Notes: generated by a model from the letters alone, not told the origin. Counted from the stretch's first letter, positions 33,478-43,477 are shown. The stretch is 64,000 bases of DNA from JBKEDC01 sp047975205 (GCA_047975205.1 JBKEDC010000003.1:1-64000); one strand, 5' to 3'. Program-made: numbers and translations.

Positions 33478-35770
33478 CATCATCATCGGCGTGGGACTGT
33501 CGGCTTTAGCCTGCGGGTGGGACTATTTCGATTATGAAAGCTCAAGTTTTGCACCCGAAATATTTGCCGACCAAAATTTATCGCCCATGTTTTATACCGG
33601 CGACAGTTATTTCTACCAAACCGATGACTACGGCTATGTGAGACGCTTCAATTCGGCTATTGCCAACGATTGGATAAATTATTTAAATCCTCCGTATAAA
33701 AAGCAACTGCTCGATTCGGCAACCATAAAAAGTTTATTGTTCGACAACAAAGTTTTCAACCTTAAGTGGGTTGCCAACATGGCTTCAGGAGAAAATACTA
33801 AGGAACTGGCTCTGAACCTTCCGCTTAAAGATGCTAAATTTAAATTCTTCCTCAATTATTTATATGTGGCTCGATGCATCGACCAAAACAGTTCAAACGA
33901 ATATTATTACTGGGGAAGCCAAGCCGACGACAAAGAACCGGTTAATGTGCAACAGATGCAGCAAACAGCATTCAAACTATACCAAAAAGCAACTACCGCA
34001 TTTGAAAAACAGAAAGCGCAATTGCTTATCTTAAAGATGTATTTCTATTATTTCAACGATTTATATTTTCCTGAGGATATGGTGTTGGATAAACAAGGTC
34101 AGTTCGAGAAGGTGTGTAGGGAAGCTGCAAAAAATACCGTGCACGATATGAATTACTACCGAATGATGGGATATGTGGCAGGTATAAACTATCGTCAAGA
34201 AAACTATACCACATCAAATTATCTTTACACCAAGCTGTTTCTGAATTGCCCCGAATTACAGAAAAGTGCCATATTCAGCTATCACCCGGTGGAAAACAAT
34301 GAGGTAGAAGAGAAAATCATTGCTCAATGCCAAAATACCGACGAACAATGCGCCGTTTGGGCTTTGCAAGGTTATTATACCGATGAAAAATTCGCCATAA
34401 ACAAGATTCTTGCCATCGACCCTAACAGCAAATACCTTCCGCTCCTATTAAGTCGAGCAATAAACATTGCCGAGCAAAGCATAGTCAATTTACGCACCGA
34501 TAGCACACTCGCCGTAAATAATGAGTTTCAATATCATCTTGTTGACCAATCAGACAGCCTATATCGGCAAGTAAAAGAAATTTCCGGCAGAACCGACATT
34601 AAAAACAAATTCGTTTGGTATTCGGCACTCGGTTATTTAGAAATGTTGCACCACAAAAATACCGATGCCGAAAAAAGTTTCGCGTTGGCAGTTCATGCAG
34701 CTCCGAATACCCCCGAAGCCAAAAATCAGGTGCGCGTGTTGCAACTCATGAATAGGTTAAATCAGATTCGCAAAATAACCCCCGGTTGTTTCGATGGCAT
34801 TGCCGATGATATTCAATGGTTGCTGACAACAAAGTCGGATGAACAACGAAAAGAGCTCGGCGCTTTATATCAGCGTATCAATAAAGCAGAATCTTGGACT
34901 AGAAACTACCTCCACCTGTTGTATAAAGAAGATCATAAGCAAGCGATGGCAGAATTATACAAACAATATAATTCGTGGAGCTACTACGCTTATGATAATA
35001 AAGATTCTTCTCTCGATAAGAAAAGCAGCTTAGATTCACTCTTGCAATTGTTGCAAAAGAAAGCTCCCGATACGATGGAAGCAACCGCCATAAAAATAGG
35101 ACGAATAACCGAACAAGACATCTATGACTTTAGGAATGTGCAAGCTATTTTCAATAATCAACTAGCCGATATCCAGCATGTGGCAGATTTTGACTTCCCG
35201 GCTAATCCGTTCAACGGAAGTATAAAAGACGACCACGATGCCGAGCACTGCAAAGGAAAATTATACAGCTATAAAAAGTCTATTGAAAACATGCAGGCCA
35301 TGCAAGAGCATATCGGAAAAGGAGAAGACGTATATAACAACGCACTCCTACTAGGCAATGCATTTTACAGCATTACGCATTTTGGCAACTGTCGATTGCT
35401 GTCGAAACTCACCGGATACAGTTGTGAGCCTTTCGACTATCGCCCATACGTTCGAAAAATGATTATCGATTGCAGCAATGCTAAAAAGTATTATCAAATG
35501 GCTTATAATGCGGCCGATAACGATGAACAACGGGCGAAATGTGCTTACATGATGGCGAAATGCGAACGAAACGCCTATTATTCCGATTGTTATTACAACG
35601 CCGGCTTTGATTCTTATTATTACTCTGAGGAAGAATATGATGATTTCAAAGCGTGGAAAGGCTTTCAATTGTTGGATGAGAAATATAGTCATACCGATTA
35701 TTACCAGGAAGTAATTCAAGAATGCGGATATTTTAACACCTATGTGAATAATCCCAATAGGGTAAAATAA
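33437..35770 (+). CDS. Large exported Tyr/Asp-rich helical-repeat protein, function unknown
   Basis: A 777-aa exported protein. The signal peptide ends around LSALAC (Cys26), a loose lipobox, followed by GWDYFDYESSSFAPE, a motif I associate with uncharacterised Bacteroidetes proteins. The chain is helical with TPR-like spacing (AFKLYQKATTAFEKQKAQLLIL, YRMMGYVAGINYRQENYTTSNYLYTKLF, ALGYLEMLHHKNTDAEKSFALAVHAAPNTPEAKNQ) and an unusually aromatic end (RNAYYSDCYYNAGFDSYYYSEEEYDDF). No catalytic motif is seen. It overlaps the upstream lipoprotein gene by 41 bp and ends at a strong terminator, so the pair forms one operon. Confidence 0.75.
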   Translation: MKQIHSKKYLLGFSIIIGVGLSALACGWDYFDYESSSFAPEIFADQNLSPMFYTGDSYFYQTDDYGYVRRFNSAIANDWINYLNPPYKKQLLDSATIKSLLFDNKVFNLKWVANMASGENTKELALNLPLKDAKFKFFLNYLYVARCIDQNSSNEYYYWGSQADDKEPVNVQQMQQTAFKLYQKATTAFEKQKAQLLILKMYFYYFNDLYFPEDMVLDKQGQFEKVCREAAKNTVHDMNYYRMMGYVAGINYRQENYTTSNYLYTKLFLNCPELQKSAIFSYHPVENNEVEEKIIAQCQNTDEQCAVWALQGYYTDEKFAINKILAIDPNSKYLPLLLSRAINIAEQSIVNLRTDSTLAVNNEFQYHLVDQSDSLYRQVKEISGRTDIKNKFVWYSALGYLEMLHHKNTDAEKSFALAVHAAPNTPEAKNQVRVLQLMNRLNQIRKITPGCFDGIADDIQWLLTTKSDEQRKELGALYQRINKAESWTRNYLHLLYKEDHKQAMAELYKQYNSWSYYAYDNKDSSLDKKSSLDSLLQLLQKKAPDTMEATAIKIGRITEQDIYDFRNVQAIFNNQLADIQHVADFDFPANPFNGSIKDDHDAEHCKGKLYSYKKSIENMQAMQEHIGKGEDVYNNALLLGNAFYSITHFGNCRLLSKLTGYSCEPFDYRPYVRKMIIDCSNAKKYYQMAYNAADNDEQRAKCAYMMAKCERNAYYSDCYYNAGFDSYYYSEEEYDDFKAWKGFQLLDEKYSHTDYYQEVIQECGYFNTYVNNPNRVK

Positions 35771-36224
35771 TCTTTATCGACAAAATTAAAATGAAGAATG
35801 CTAAACGCCGAACATCGTTTAGCATTCTTTTTTTTGCAGGCTGCCAACTAACGGGTTCACCTTGCTTTCGTTTTTTCGGGCTGCAACCGGCTAATGTTGC
35901 CTATCTTTTTTTTGCGTTTTCACCAAACGTCATCTAAGGTTTAGCCAAATGTTATCTTTACAGTTCACTTCACAATTAAACAACAGCTAATGAAGAAAGT
36001 ACAGGCAATCATTGGCAAAAACAGCTATTCGAAATGAAACGAACCGGCACATTACAAGAGAGAAACAGGTAATTTCCGACAAAACAATGGAAATTTTGGC
36101 AACTACACCACTTTATCTGTTGGAAGTTAAATCCGGTTGTTGCATAAATCATATATTTAAGCTCCTTATAAAGGGTGTATCTCATTTAATCAACCATAGA
36201 AATTTATCTATTAATAAAACATAC
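35771..36224. other. Intergenic region upstream of the GH2 gene
   Basis: This 454-bp spacer carries the terminator at 35794-35829 and then no recognisable element. The reading frame of the GH2 gene stays open upstream to 36012, but that part does not resemble a signal peptide or a GH2 domain. Confidence 0.55.
35794..35829 (+). terminator. Terminator of the lipoprotein pair
   Basis: A 14-bp stem (35794-35807 with 35816-35829), 8-base loop, then a run of T. Confidence 0.92.
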
Positions 36225-38591
36225 ATGAAAAAACTTCTTTTTTTGCTGGCATGCATCTGGGCAAGCGGAAGCACGATGGCACAAATTCCATTAACACACC
36301 AAACCAAAGCCCGAAAAACAATCAATCTCGATAAAGGTTGGTCTTTTATTCAAGAAGATGTGAAGGGTGCCGAAGCCTTAAAATTTAAAGATAAGCATTG
36401 GCAAAAACTTGATGTTCCGCACGATTGGAGCATTGAGGGAACATTCGACCGCGATGAACCTTCGGGACGAGGCGGAGGTTATTTGCCCACCGGCATCGGT
36501 TGGTATCGGAAGCAATTGGAAATTCCGAAGGAATATGCCGACAAAAAAATTTATGTGCATTTCGACGGCGTAATGAGTCACAGCACCGTTTATGTGAATG
36601 GTAAAGAAGTAGGTTCGAGAGATTACGGATACAGTGCTTTCCAATATGACATTACAAAATATCTTGCTCCGGGAAAAAAGAACGTTATTGCCGTGCGTTG
36701 CGATAACAGCCTGCAACCTAATTCGCGATGGTACACCGGTTGCGGAGTTTATCGGCATGTGCAGCTTATTGTTACCAATCGGGTAAATATCGATAATTGG
36801 GGCGTGTTTATCACCACACCTTATGTAAGTGCCGAAAATTCTACCGTGAGTATTCAAACTGCCATTACCAATCATACCGGGCAGCTACAACATGTGAAAG
36901 TGAAATCAACACTTTACGCGCCCGACAACACCAAAGCCGGCAGCAGTATAAACACTATTGGCATTTCGCCGGGTGCAACCCTAAAGGTTGAGCAAGATAT
37001 TCATGTTGCCAATCCGCAGATTTGGGATTTAAATCATCCGCAAGTTTACGAAGCCGTGAGCCAAATTATTGCCAATGGCACAACTATTGACGATGCCGTG
37101 AATACTTTCGGCATACGCTCCATGCAGTTTGAACCGGAAACAGGTTTCTACCTTAACGGAGAAAATATAAAAATTCAAGGCGTTTGTTTGCACCACGACG
37201 GCGGGGCTTTCGGCTCGGCGGTTCCTTTAGCGGTGTGGGCGGAGCGTTTAGCCAAGCTGAAAAGCATTGGGGTGAACGGCATTCGCTGTGCGCATAATCC
37301 TTTTGCCGATGAGTTCTATGATCTATGCGACAGAATGGGCATGTTGGTGATGGACGAATCATTAGACACATGGACAGCCACTAAAAACCATTCGCGCTAC
37401 GGCTATCAAACATTGTTTGAAAAGAATTGGGAAAAAGATACCCGAACACTCATCCTTAAAAGTAGAAATCATCCGGCTGTATTTATTTATAGTCTAGGCA
37501 ATGAAATTCGCGACCGTATAGCCGATAAATCCGGACAAGAACGTTTCATCCGCATGCGAGATATTGCGCATGAGCTCGATCCTTCTCGTCCGAATACCGT
37601 GGCATTGTTCCGCCCAAATTCAGAATGGGCACAGGCATACACCAACGGATTTGCCGAATTGATGGACGTGGTGGGGCAAAATTATCGCGAAAATGAATTG
37701 GTTCGGGCTCATCTTGATAAACCCGAACGCATTGTGATCGGCACAGAGAATGGCCATTCGCGCGCTGCCATGCAAGTTTTAAGAGATAATCCTTTCATGT
37801 CGGGGCAATTCATTTGGACAGGCTATGATTATATTGGCGAAGCCGATTGGCCGGAAATCGATCATGGATTCGGAATTTTCACCCGCATAGGCACTCGTCG
37901 TCCCGTTAGCTATCAGCGTGAAAGTTGGTGGGGGAAAAAACCGGTGGCTTACTTGGCTCGCCGGGAAACCAACGCCGGCGGTGGAAATTGGGTGAGCGAT
38001 TGGACACCGAAGGATTACGACACCTACGATGTGGCGGTGATGGAAGTGTATAGCAATTGCGAAGAAGTAGAATTGTTCTTAAACGGGAAATCATTAGGTA
38101 AAAAACCGGTTCCTGCAGACGGAGCTTCTGTTCCTTATCAATGTGCTTATGAAAAGGGCACAATTAAAGTGGTGGGATATAACGGTGGAAAAGAAGCGGC
38201 ATCACAATCGTTTGTTTCGGCAGGTTATGTGGAAAAACTTACGGCAACGAGCAGTAAGCAAACCCTTGCCGTAAATCCTGATGATGTGGCTACCATTACG
38301 ATTAAAGCGGTTGACGATCAGGGGGTGCACAATCCGCTTGCCGATGCTATGGTTTATTTTGAGGTGGAAGGTCCGGGAATTATTGCCGGTGTTGATAATG
38401 GCGATATCGAATGCCACACGAGCATGAAAGGTTCAGCAAAAAGACTGTATCGCGGAGAAACGAAGGCTTACATTCAGGCAACCGGCGAAGGCACGATAAC
38501 GATAAAGGCTAAGGGTAAGTTTTTGCCGGAAATTTCGGTAAGTATCGAGGCAAAAGGTTCTGAATTTAAGTTTGCCGATTATTTGAAATAA
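36225..38591 (+). CDS. Secreted glycoside hydrolase family 2 (beta-galactosidase-like)
   Basis: A 788-aa exported glycosidase. The start at 36225 (MKKLLFLLACIWASG) gives a signal peptide ending near TMAQ; the frame is open further upstream but lacks family features. The jelly-roll sugar-binding domain comes first (VPHDWSIEGTF, YRKQLEIPKEY, VYVNGKEVGSR), then an Ig-like domain, the TIM barrel (GVCLHHDGGAFGSA, SIGVNGIRCAHNP), the acid/base Glu427 in SLGNEIRD and the probable nucleophile Glu508 in IGTENGHS. C-terminal domains of the DUF4982 and Ig-like type follow (WWGKKPVAY, VEVYSNCEEVELFLNGKSLG). No SusC/SusD pair is nearby, so it is not in an obvious polysaccharide utilisation locus. Confidence 0.93.
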   Translation: MKKLLFLLACIWASGSTMAQIPLTHQTKARKTINLDKGWSFIQEDVKGAEALKFKDKHWQKLDVPHDWSIEGTFDRDEPSGRGGGYLPTGIGWYRKQLEIPKEYADKKIYVHFDGVMSHSTVYVNGKEVGSRDYGYSAFQYDITKYLAPGKKNVIAVRCDNSLQPNSRWYTGCGVYRHVQLIVTNRVNIDNWGVFITTPYVSAENSTVSIQTAITNHTGQLQHVKVKSTLYAPDNTKAGSSINTIGISPGATLKVEQDIHVANPQIWDLNHPQVYEAVSQIIANGTTIDDAVNTFGIRSMQFEPETGFYLNGENIKIQGVCLHHDGGAFGSAVPLAVWAERLAKLKSIGVNGIRCAHNPFADEFYDLCDRMGMLVMDESLDTWTATKNHSRYGYQTLFEKNWEKDTRTLILKSRNHPAVFIYSLGNEIRDRIADKSGQERFIRMRDIAHELDPSRPNTVALFRPNSEWAQAYTNGFAELMDVVGQNYRENELVRAHLDKPERIVIGTENGHSRAAMQVLRDNPFMSGQFIWTGYDYIGEADWPEIDHGFGIFTRIGTRRPVSYQRESWWGKKPVAYLARRETNAGGGNWVSDWTPKDYDTYDVAVMEVYSNCEEVELFLNGKSLGKKPVPADGASVPYQCAYEKGTIKVVGYNGGKEAASQSFVSAGYVEKLTATSSKQTLAVNPDDVATITIKAVDDQGVHNPLADAMVYFEVEGPGIIAGVDNGDIECHTSMKGSAKRLYRGETKAYIQATGEGTITIKAKGKFLPEISVSIEAKGSEFKFADYLK

Positions 38592-38632
38592 AAATAGGCA
38601 GCAAACTCTGCCAAAACAGCAAAGGCTTACAC

Positions 38633-38669
38633 AAAAAAGGCGAACTTCTTTTAAAAGTTCGCCTTTTTT
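38633..38669. terminator. Bidirectional terminator between the GH2 gene and purC
   Basis: A 15-bp perfect stem (38633-38647 with 38655-38669) flanked by A and T runs, 7-base loop. Confidence 0.92.
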
Positions 38670-38687
38670 TAGAAAAAGAGTTTTAGC

Positions 38688-39635
38688 TTATAGGGTAGCT
38701 AAGAAATCATTTACGTTTTTCTCAATTCTTTCGTTAAGCTCTGCCGTGTTCGATTTCTCGAATTTATCGCCGGTAATGCTTTCATAAAGTTCAATGTATC
38801 GCTCGGTAACCGAGTTTACAAAATCGGCATCCATGGCAGGCACTTGTTGTCCGTCTTGTCCTTGGAATTCGTTTGCCATCAACCATTCGCGCACGAACTC
38901 TTTCGACAATTGTTTTTGTGCTTCTCCTTTAGCTAAACGCTCGGCATAGCCTTCAGCGTAGAAATAGCGCGAAGAATCGGGCGTATGAATTTCATCAATC
39001 AGGTAAATTTTACCATCTTTCTTGCCGAACTCATATTTGGTATCAACCAAGATTAATCCTTTTTCGGCAGCCATTTTCGTGCCTTGCTCAAACAACGCAT
39101 AGGTGTATTTTTCTAAAGCGGAGTAGTCTTCTTCCGAAACCAAACCGTGTTTAATGATATCTTCGCGAGAAATATCTTCATCATGTCCCACATCTTCTTT
39201 GGTGGTTGGGGTGATGATTGGTTGATCAAATTTCTGATTTTCAACCATTCCCTCAGGCAATGCTACACCGCAAAGACTTCGTTTTCCGCTTTTATACTCG
39301 CGCCAAGCATGTCCGGTAAGGTATCCTCGAATAACCATTTCTACTTTGAATTGCTCGCAAGCATGACCGATAGTTACATTCGGATCGGGCGTGGCAATTT
39401 TCCAGTTCGGCACAATGTGATTTGTAGCGTCGAGGAATTTTGTCGCGATTTGGTTTAACACTTGTCCTTTATAAGGTATTCCTTCGGGAAGAACGACATC
39501 GAACGCCGAAATACGATCGCTCACTACCATGACCAAATAATCATTGTCGAGGGTGTAAACATCGCGTACTTTACCGTGATAAACGGCTTTTTGTTTGGGA
39601 AACTGAAAGTTTGTTGTTGTAAGTGCGTTACTCAT
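38688..39635 (-). CDS. purC: Phosphoribosylaminoimidazole-succinocarboxamide synthase
   Basis: PurC joins CAIR and aspartate with ATP to form SAICAR in purine synthesis. The 315-aa protein is of the longer form, nearer in size to yeast Ade1 than to the 237-aa E. coli enzyme. Landmarks: YHGKVRDVYTLD, DRISAFDVVLPEGIPYKG, VRGYLTGHAWREYKSG, LVDTKYEFG, EIHTPDSSRYF. The start at 39635 (MSNALTTTNFQF) overlaps the end of phoH by 8 bp; an in-frame ATG farther upstream would overlap phoH much more. Confidence 0.97.
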   Translation of the reverse strand: MSNALTTTNFQFPKQKAVYHGKVRDVYTLDNDYLVMVVSDRISAFDVVLPEGIPYKGQVLNQIATKFLDATNHIVPNWKIATPDPNVTIGHACEQFKVEMVIRGYLTGHAWREYKSGKRSLCGVALPEGMVENQKFDQPIITPTTKEDVGHDEDISREDIIKHGLVSEEDYSALEKYTYALFEQGTKMAAEKGLILVDTKYEFGKKDGKIYLIDEIHTPDSSRYFYAEGYAERLAKGEAQKQLSKEFVREWLMANEFQGQDGQQVPAMDADFVNSVTERYIELYESITGDKFEKSNTAELNERIEKNVNDFLATL

Positions 39636-40626
39636 TTTCTTTATCTTTAGTTTGTTTAAGCTCTTCTTTTTTTGCCAATTGTTTTTGTGTTTCCACATCA
39701 TATGCCGCTACAATTTGCTGCACTAATCGATGGCGGACAATATCGCCGGCGTTAAAGCGCACGAACGAAATATCCTTAATATGCTTCAATATGCGTTGTG
39801 CCTGCACCAGCCCCGACATGCCCATGTGCGGTAAATCAATCTGACTTTCATCGCCGGTGATAATGAATTTGGTGTTTTTCCCCATGCGGGTGAGAAACAT
39901 CTTCATTTGATTGGCAGTTGTGTTCTGTGCCTCGTCGAGAATAACAAAAGCGTCGCTCAGCGTACGCCCGCGCATAAAAGCCAGTGGGGCTATTTGAATA
40001 ACGCCCTCTTTCATAAATTCTTCCAGCTTCTTAGCCGGTATCATGTCTTGCAGGGCATCATAAAGCGGTTGCAAATAAGGGTCTATCTTATCTTTTAAAT
40101 CTCCGGGCAAGAAGCCTAAGTTTTCGCCTGCCTCTACTGCCGGCCGGCTTAGTATTATCCGGCGTATCTCTCGGTTCTTTAATGCCCGCACGGCTAAGGC
40201 AATAGCCACATAAGTTTTGCCCGTTCCTGCCGGACCTATGGCAAAGATTAAATCTTTTTGCTGTGCCTGCTTCACCAAAATGCGCTGATTAGGTGTCTTG
40301 GCGTTAATCGGTTTCCCGTTATTTCCATGCAACAGCACATCTTTCGATTGGTGCAAAACTTCATCGGCAAGCGGATTGTCGGTAAGCACTTGTCGGATGG
40401 TATCAACATTAAGCACATTGAATTGGTGATAGTGGTCGAGTAATACTTGCAATTTCAGTTCGAAACTTGCAATCTCGGCTTTATCTCCCCGAACGATGAT
40501 TAGATTTCCTCGGCTCACGATTCGAAGTTTAGGGAAAAACTCACCGATGAGGTCTATCTTGGCATTGTTCACGCCGTAGAACTCTAATAAGTCAACTTCA
40601 TTAAGTAGGATGGATTTTTCAAACAT
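39628..40626 (-). CDS. PhoH-family ATPase (YbeZ-like)
   Basis: A 332-aa cytosolic P-loop protein of the PhoH/YbeZ class, associated with ribosome maturation and RNA handling. An N-terminal KH-like part (GVNNAKIDLIGEFFPKLRIVSRG) precedes the ATPase core: Walker A GPAGTGKT at 131-138, VEAGENLGFLPGDLKDKIDPY, the acidic FVILDEAQNT, TRMGKNTKFIITGDESQIDLP. It is first in the pair with purC, whose start overlaps its stop by 8 bp, so translation is coupled. Confidence 0.94.
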   Translation of the reverse strand: MFEKSILLNEVDLLEFYGVNNAKIDLIGEFFPKLRIVSRGNLIIVRGDKAEIASFELKLQVLLDHYHQFNVLNVDTIRQVLTDNPLADEVLHQSKDVLLHGNNGKPINAKTPNQRILVKQAQQKDLIFAIGPAGTGKTYVAIALAVRALKNREIRRIILSRPAVEAGENLGFLPGDLKDKIDPYLQPLYDALQDMIPAKKLEEFMKEGVIQIAPLAFMRGRTLSDAFVILDEAQNTTANQMKMFLTRMGKNTKFIITGDESQIDLPHMGMSGLVQAQRILKHIKDISFVRFNAGDIVRHRLVQQIVAAYDVETQKQLAKKEELKQTKDKENE

Positions 40627-40727
40627 ATCATTTCATAATTGCCGCTCAAATGTACAAAAATACCGATACCAATAAGCAACAAATGCATAGTTTGCCGAAT
40701 TAGACTTCGTTTTAGGCAAAAAAACTT

Positions 40728-40735
40728 TACATTTG
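40728..40735 (+). promoter_or_regulatory. -7 element for the DUF4831 gene
   Basis: TACATTTG fits TAnnTTTG, 33 bp before the ATG at 40769; TTCG at 40706-40709 is a near match to the -33 TTTG at 18-bp spacing. Confidence 0.6.
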
Positions 40736-40768
40736 AACGAGTCAAGAAATACTTCCAATAATAGACAC

Positions 40769-41869
40769 ATGAAAACACAAGTACTTATTCTATTCGCTTT
40801 AGTCTTCGGAACGGCATTCAACGCTTCGGCAAAGAAAAAAGAAGAGACACCGGCTCCGGGATTAGTTTACAGCCTTCCGAGAACGATAGTCAAAATTAAT
40901 GTCAATACACAGTACACACAGATTGTGGCGGGTCCATACGCTAAATATGCCGAAACTTATTTAGGAATTAAGAACGCTGCCATGCACGATGTGCAATGTT
41001 GGCATATTAACCACATTACATTCGATACTTTTGCCGAAGCCGACCCTGCTCAGCAATATCAATCATTAGGCAAGGGAGGTTCTTTGGTCAGTTTGTGTAA
41101 TAACGGTGTGATTGCAGGCATCAATACCGTTGCTCCTCAAAAAACCAACGAGTTAAGCTATTCTTCTTATATTGCTCCGAAGGTGAAAAAGCCGATTAGC
41201 AATTTCACGAATCTCACCATGGACGGCAGAACTTATACCATCACCGATTCAACAGGTGCACATGTTTTTACAAAAACCGATGAAGAAATGGCTCAAGATG
41301 CAGCAAACACCATTATCGACTTACGCCAACAACGCTACGACCTGCTATCGGGAGCTTTAGACAGCGACGAGCTTTCAGATGCTCAAACACTCCAAGCTGC
41401 TGCCGACAGGTTGAATAAAATGGAGCAAAAATATCTATCGTTGTTCATCGGAGTGAGTTATTCGGGCAATTGTAGTTTCAGTTTTGATTACGTTCCTACT
41501 AATCCAGATACCGACGGCAAAGTTGCTTTCCGGTTTTCGGAAGAACACGGAGCTGTTCCTGCCACTGACTTATCGGGTGCTCCGGTCATGATTAACACCA
41601 AATCGCAAAGCAATTCTGCCTATGGCTTTGGCTCAACGGAAAGCCCAAGTGCCTTATATTACCGAATTCCGGGCAAAGCTGTCATTAATTTAACATACGG
41701 TGGAAAAACTTTGGCAAGTGCGCAGTTAGAGCTGGCTCAATTCGGAACAATCATGCCAATCCCCGATCAACTGCTCGACGGCAGGTATGAAGTAAAGATG
41801 AACACCGAAACGGGAGCTATCATGGGAAGTAAGCAAATAATTTTCAACACCGACGGTAAAAAGAAATAG
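40769..41869 (+). CDS. DUF4831 family exported protein
   Basis: A 366-aa protein with a cleavable signal peptide (ending near NASA) and the pattern of the Bacteroidetes DUF4831 family: GLVYSLPRTIVKINVNTQYTQ, GPYAKYAETYLGIKN near the N-terminus, DLRQQRYDLLSGALDSDE in the middle and GLVYS/YYRIPGKA-type beta strands late. The function of the family is unknown; it is probably periplasmic. The start at 40769 is preferred because the -7 element overlaps a longer non-ATG frame. The pepD gene follows 32 bp downstream, probably in the same transcript. Confidence 0.85.
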   Translation: MKTQVLILFALVFGTAFNASAKKKEETPAPGLVYSLPRTIVKINVNTQYTQIVAGPYAKYAETYLGIKNAAMHDVQCWHINHITFDTFAEADPAQQYQSLGKGGSLVSLCNNGVIAGINTVAPQKTNELSYSSYIAPKVKKPISNFTNLTMDGRTYTITDSTGAHVFTKTDEEMAQDAANTIIDLRQQRYDLLSGALDSDELSDAQTLQAAADRLNKMEQKYLSLFIGVSYSGNCSFSFDYVPTNPDTDGKVAFRFSEEHGAVPATDLSGAPVMINTKSQSNSAYGFGSTESPSALYYRIPGKAVINLTYGGKTLASAQLELAQFGTIMPIPDQLLDGRYEVKMNTETGAIMGSKQIIFNTDGKKK

Positions 41870-41901
41870 AGCATTAGCTATCGATAAGAAATAAAGAACA
41901 A

Positions 41902-43368
41902 ATGAGCAAAACAATCAACAATTTAGAACCAAAATCTGTTTGGGAGAACTTTTATTCCTTAACACAGATTCCTCGCCCATCTAATCACGAGGAAAAGATA
42001 CAAAAATTCATTCTCGACTTCGGTAAAAACTTAGGCTTAGAAACGCTAAAAGATAAAGCTGGGAATATCATCATCAGAAAGCCCGCAACTGCCGGATATG
42101 AAGATCGAAAAGGTGTTATTCTACAAGCACACCTCGACATGGTTCCTCAAAAAAACAGCGATAAGCAACACAACTTCGAAACCGATCCTATCGAGGCTTA
42201 CATTGATGGTGATTGGGTTACTGCTCAAGGAACTACCTTAGGTGCTGATAACGGTATCGGAGCAGCTGCAGCTATGGCAATTCTAGCTTCCAACAACATA
42301 GCACACGGAGCCGTTGAAGCTTTATTTACCGCCACCGAAGAAACAGGTATGGGCGGAGCCAATGGTTTAGCATCGGGCATTCTTAAGGGCGATATTCTGT
42401 TAAATATGGATTCGGAAGATGAAGGCGAGCTTTATGTGGGTTGTGCCGGCGGCGAAGACATTACGGTTTCTTTCAAATATGAGAAACGAGAAATCCCCAA
42501 CGAGTTTGTTGGCGGAAAACTTTGTGTTACCGGTTTGAAAGGCGGACATTCGGGCATGGATATTGTGTTGCAACGTGCCAATGCCAATAAAATCTTCTTC
42601 CGTGTGTTAAATGAACTATTTAATAACTATGGTGCTCGACTTTCAAGTATTCAAGGGGGAAGTTTGAGAAATGCCATCCCTCGTGAGGCTTTCGGCTTGC
42701 TTGCTATTAAAAAGACACGCTGGAAATCAGCGGTTGAGTTGGTGGAAGAGCTGAACACTGTTATCAAAAAAGAATATGCCGCTACTGAACCAAATATGCA
42801 TATGGAATTGATTCCGGAAACTAAGCTAAATCATTTGATTAATAAAAGTACGCAACGCAAGCTCACCGCTGCCATCTTAGCTTGCCCGAATGGTGTAATC
42901 AGAATGTCTGACGAGATGAAAGGGCTTGTAGAAACATCGGTTAACATGGCTATGGTAAGTTCTGAAGGTAAAGGGAATAACGTGACTATTTCCTTCCTGA
43001 TGCGAAGCTCGGTTGACTCTGCCAAGACGTATTTGGGTCAGCGCATTGCTTCGGTGTTTGAATTGGTCGATGCTGACGTGAAGTTTTCAGGCTCTTATCC
43101 GGGCTGGCAACCCGATATGCAATCTCCGATACTAAAAACGATGCAAGAGGTGTATTATAATAAGTATGGCAAGACTCCTGAAATTAAAGCCGTACATGCC
43201 GGTTTAGAATGTGGTATTCTGGGTGGTGCTTATCCGAATTGGGATATGATTTCCTTCGGTCCTACAATTCGGTTCCCACATTCACCCGATGAGAAGGTAA
43301 ACATTGAAACGGTAGCTAAATTCTGGGATTTTCTCCTAGAAGTGCTGAAGCATATTCCGGTTAAATAA
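41902..43368 (+). CDS. pepD: Aminoacyl-histidine dipeptidase (M20, cytosol non-specific dipeptidase)
   Basis: A 488-aa zinc dipeptidase that splits Xaa-His and many other dipeptides in the cytosol. His77 and Asp79 in QAHLDMV begin the metal site; further ligands are in LGADNGIG, TEETGMGGA and the C-terminal region near HAGLECGILGG. A dimerisation domain is inserted in the middle (KGGHSGMDI). Length and motifs match PepD. It lies between DUF4831 and the POT transporter, so imported peptides are likely substrates. Confidence 0.95.
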   Translation: MSKTINNLEPKSVWENFYSLTQIPRPSNHEEKIQKFILDFGKNLGLETLKDKAGNIIIRKPATAGYEDRKGVILQAHLDMVPQKNSDKQHNFETDPIEAYIDGDWVTAQGTTLGADNGIGAAAAMAILASNNIAHGAVEALFTATEETGMGGANGLASGILKGDILLNMDSEDEGELYVGCAGGEDITVSFKYEKREIPNEFVGGKLCVTGLKGGHSGMDIVLQRANANKIFFRVLNELFNNYGARLSSIQGGSLRNAIPREAFGLLAIKKTRWKSAVELVEELNTVIKKEYAATEPNMHMELIPETKLNHLINKSTQRKLTAAILACPNGVIRMSDEMKGLVETSVNMAMVSSEGKGNNVTISFLMRSSVDSAKTYLGQRIASVFELVDADVKFSGSYPGWQPDMQSPILKTMQEVYYNKYGKTPEIKAVHAGLECGILGGAYPNWDMISFGPTIRFPHSPDEKVNIETVAKFWDFLLEVLKHIPVK

Positions 43369-43374
43369 TTAATT

Positions 43375-43404
43375 AAAGCTGCTTATGAAATCATGGGCAG
43401 CTTT
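43375..43404 (+). terminator. Terminator after pepD
   Basis: An 8-bp stem AAAGCTGC/GCAGCTTT (43375-43382 with 43397-43404) followed by further T residues. Confidence 0.75.
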
Positions 43405-43477
43405 TTTATGATTTACCCGATTTTAACAAAAAGATAAAAAACAATCTTTAACATGATTGTACTTATATATTAATTGG

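Noticed and set aside
36012..36224. N-terminal extension of the GH2 protein
   Set aside because: The 71 extra residues show no signal peptide or domain, and a clean signal peptide begins at 36225.
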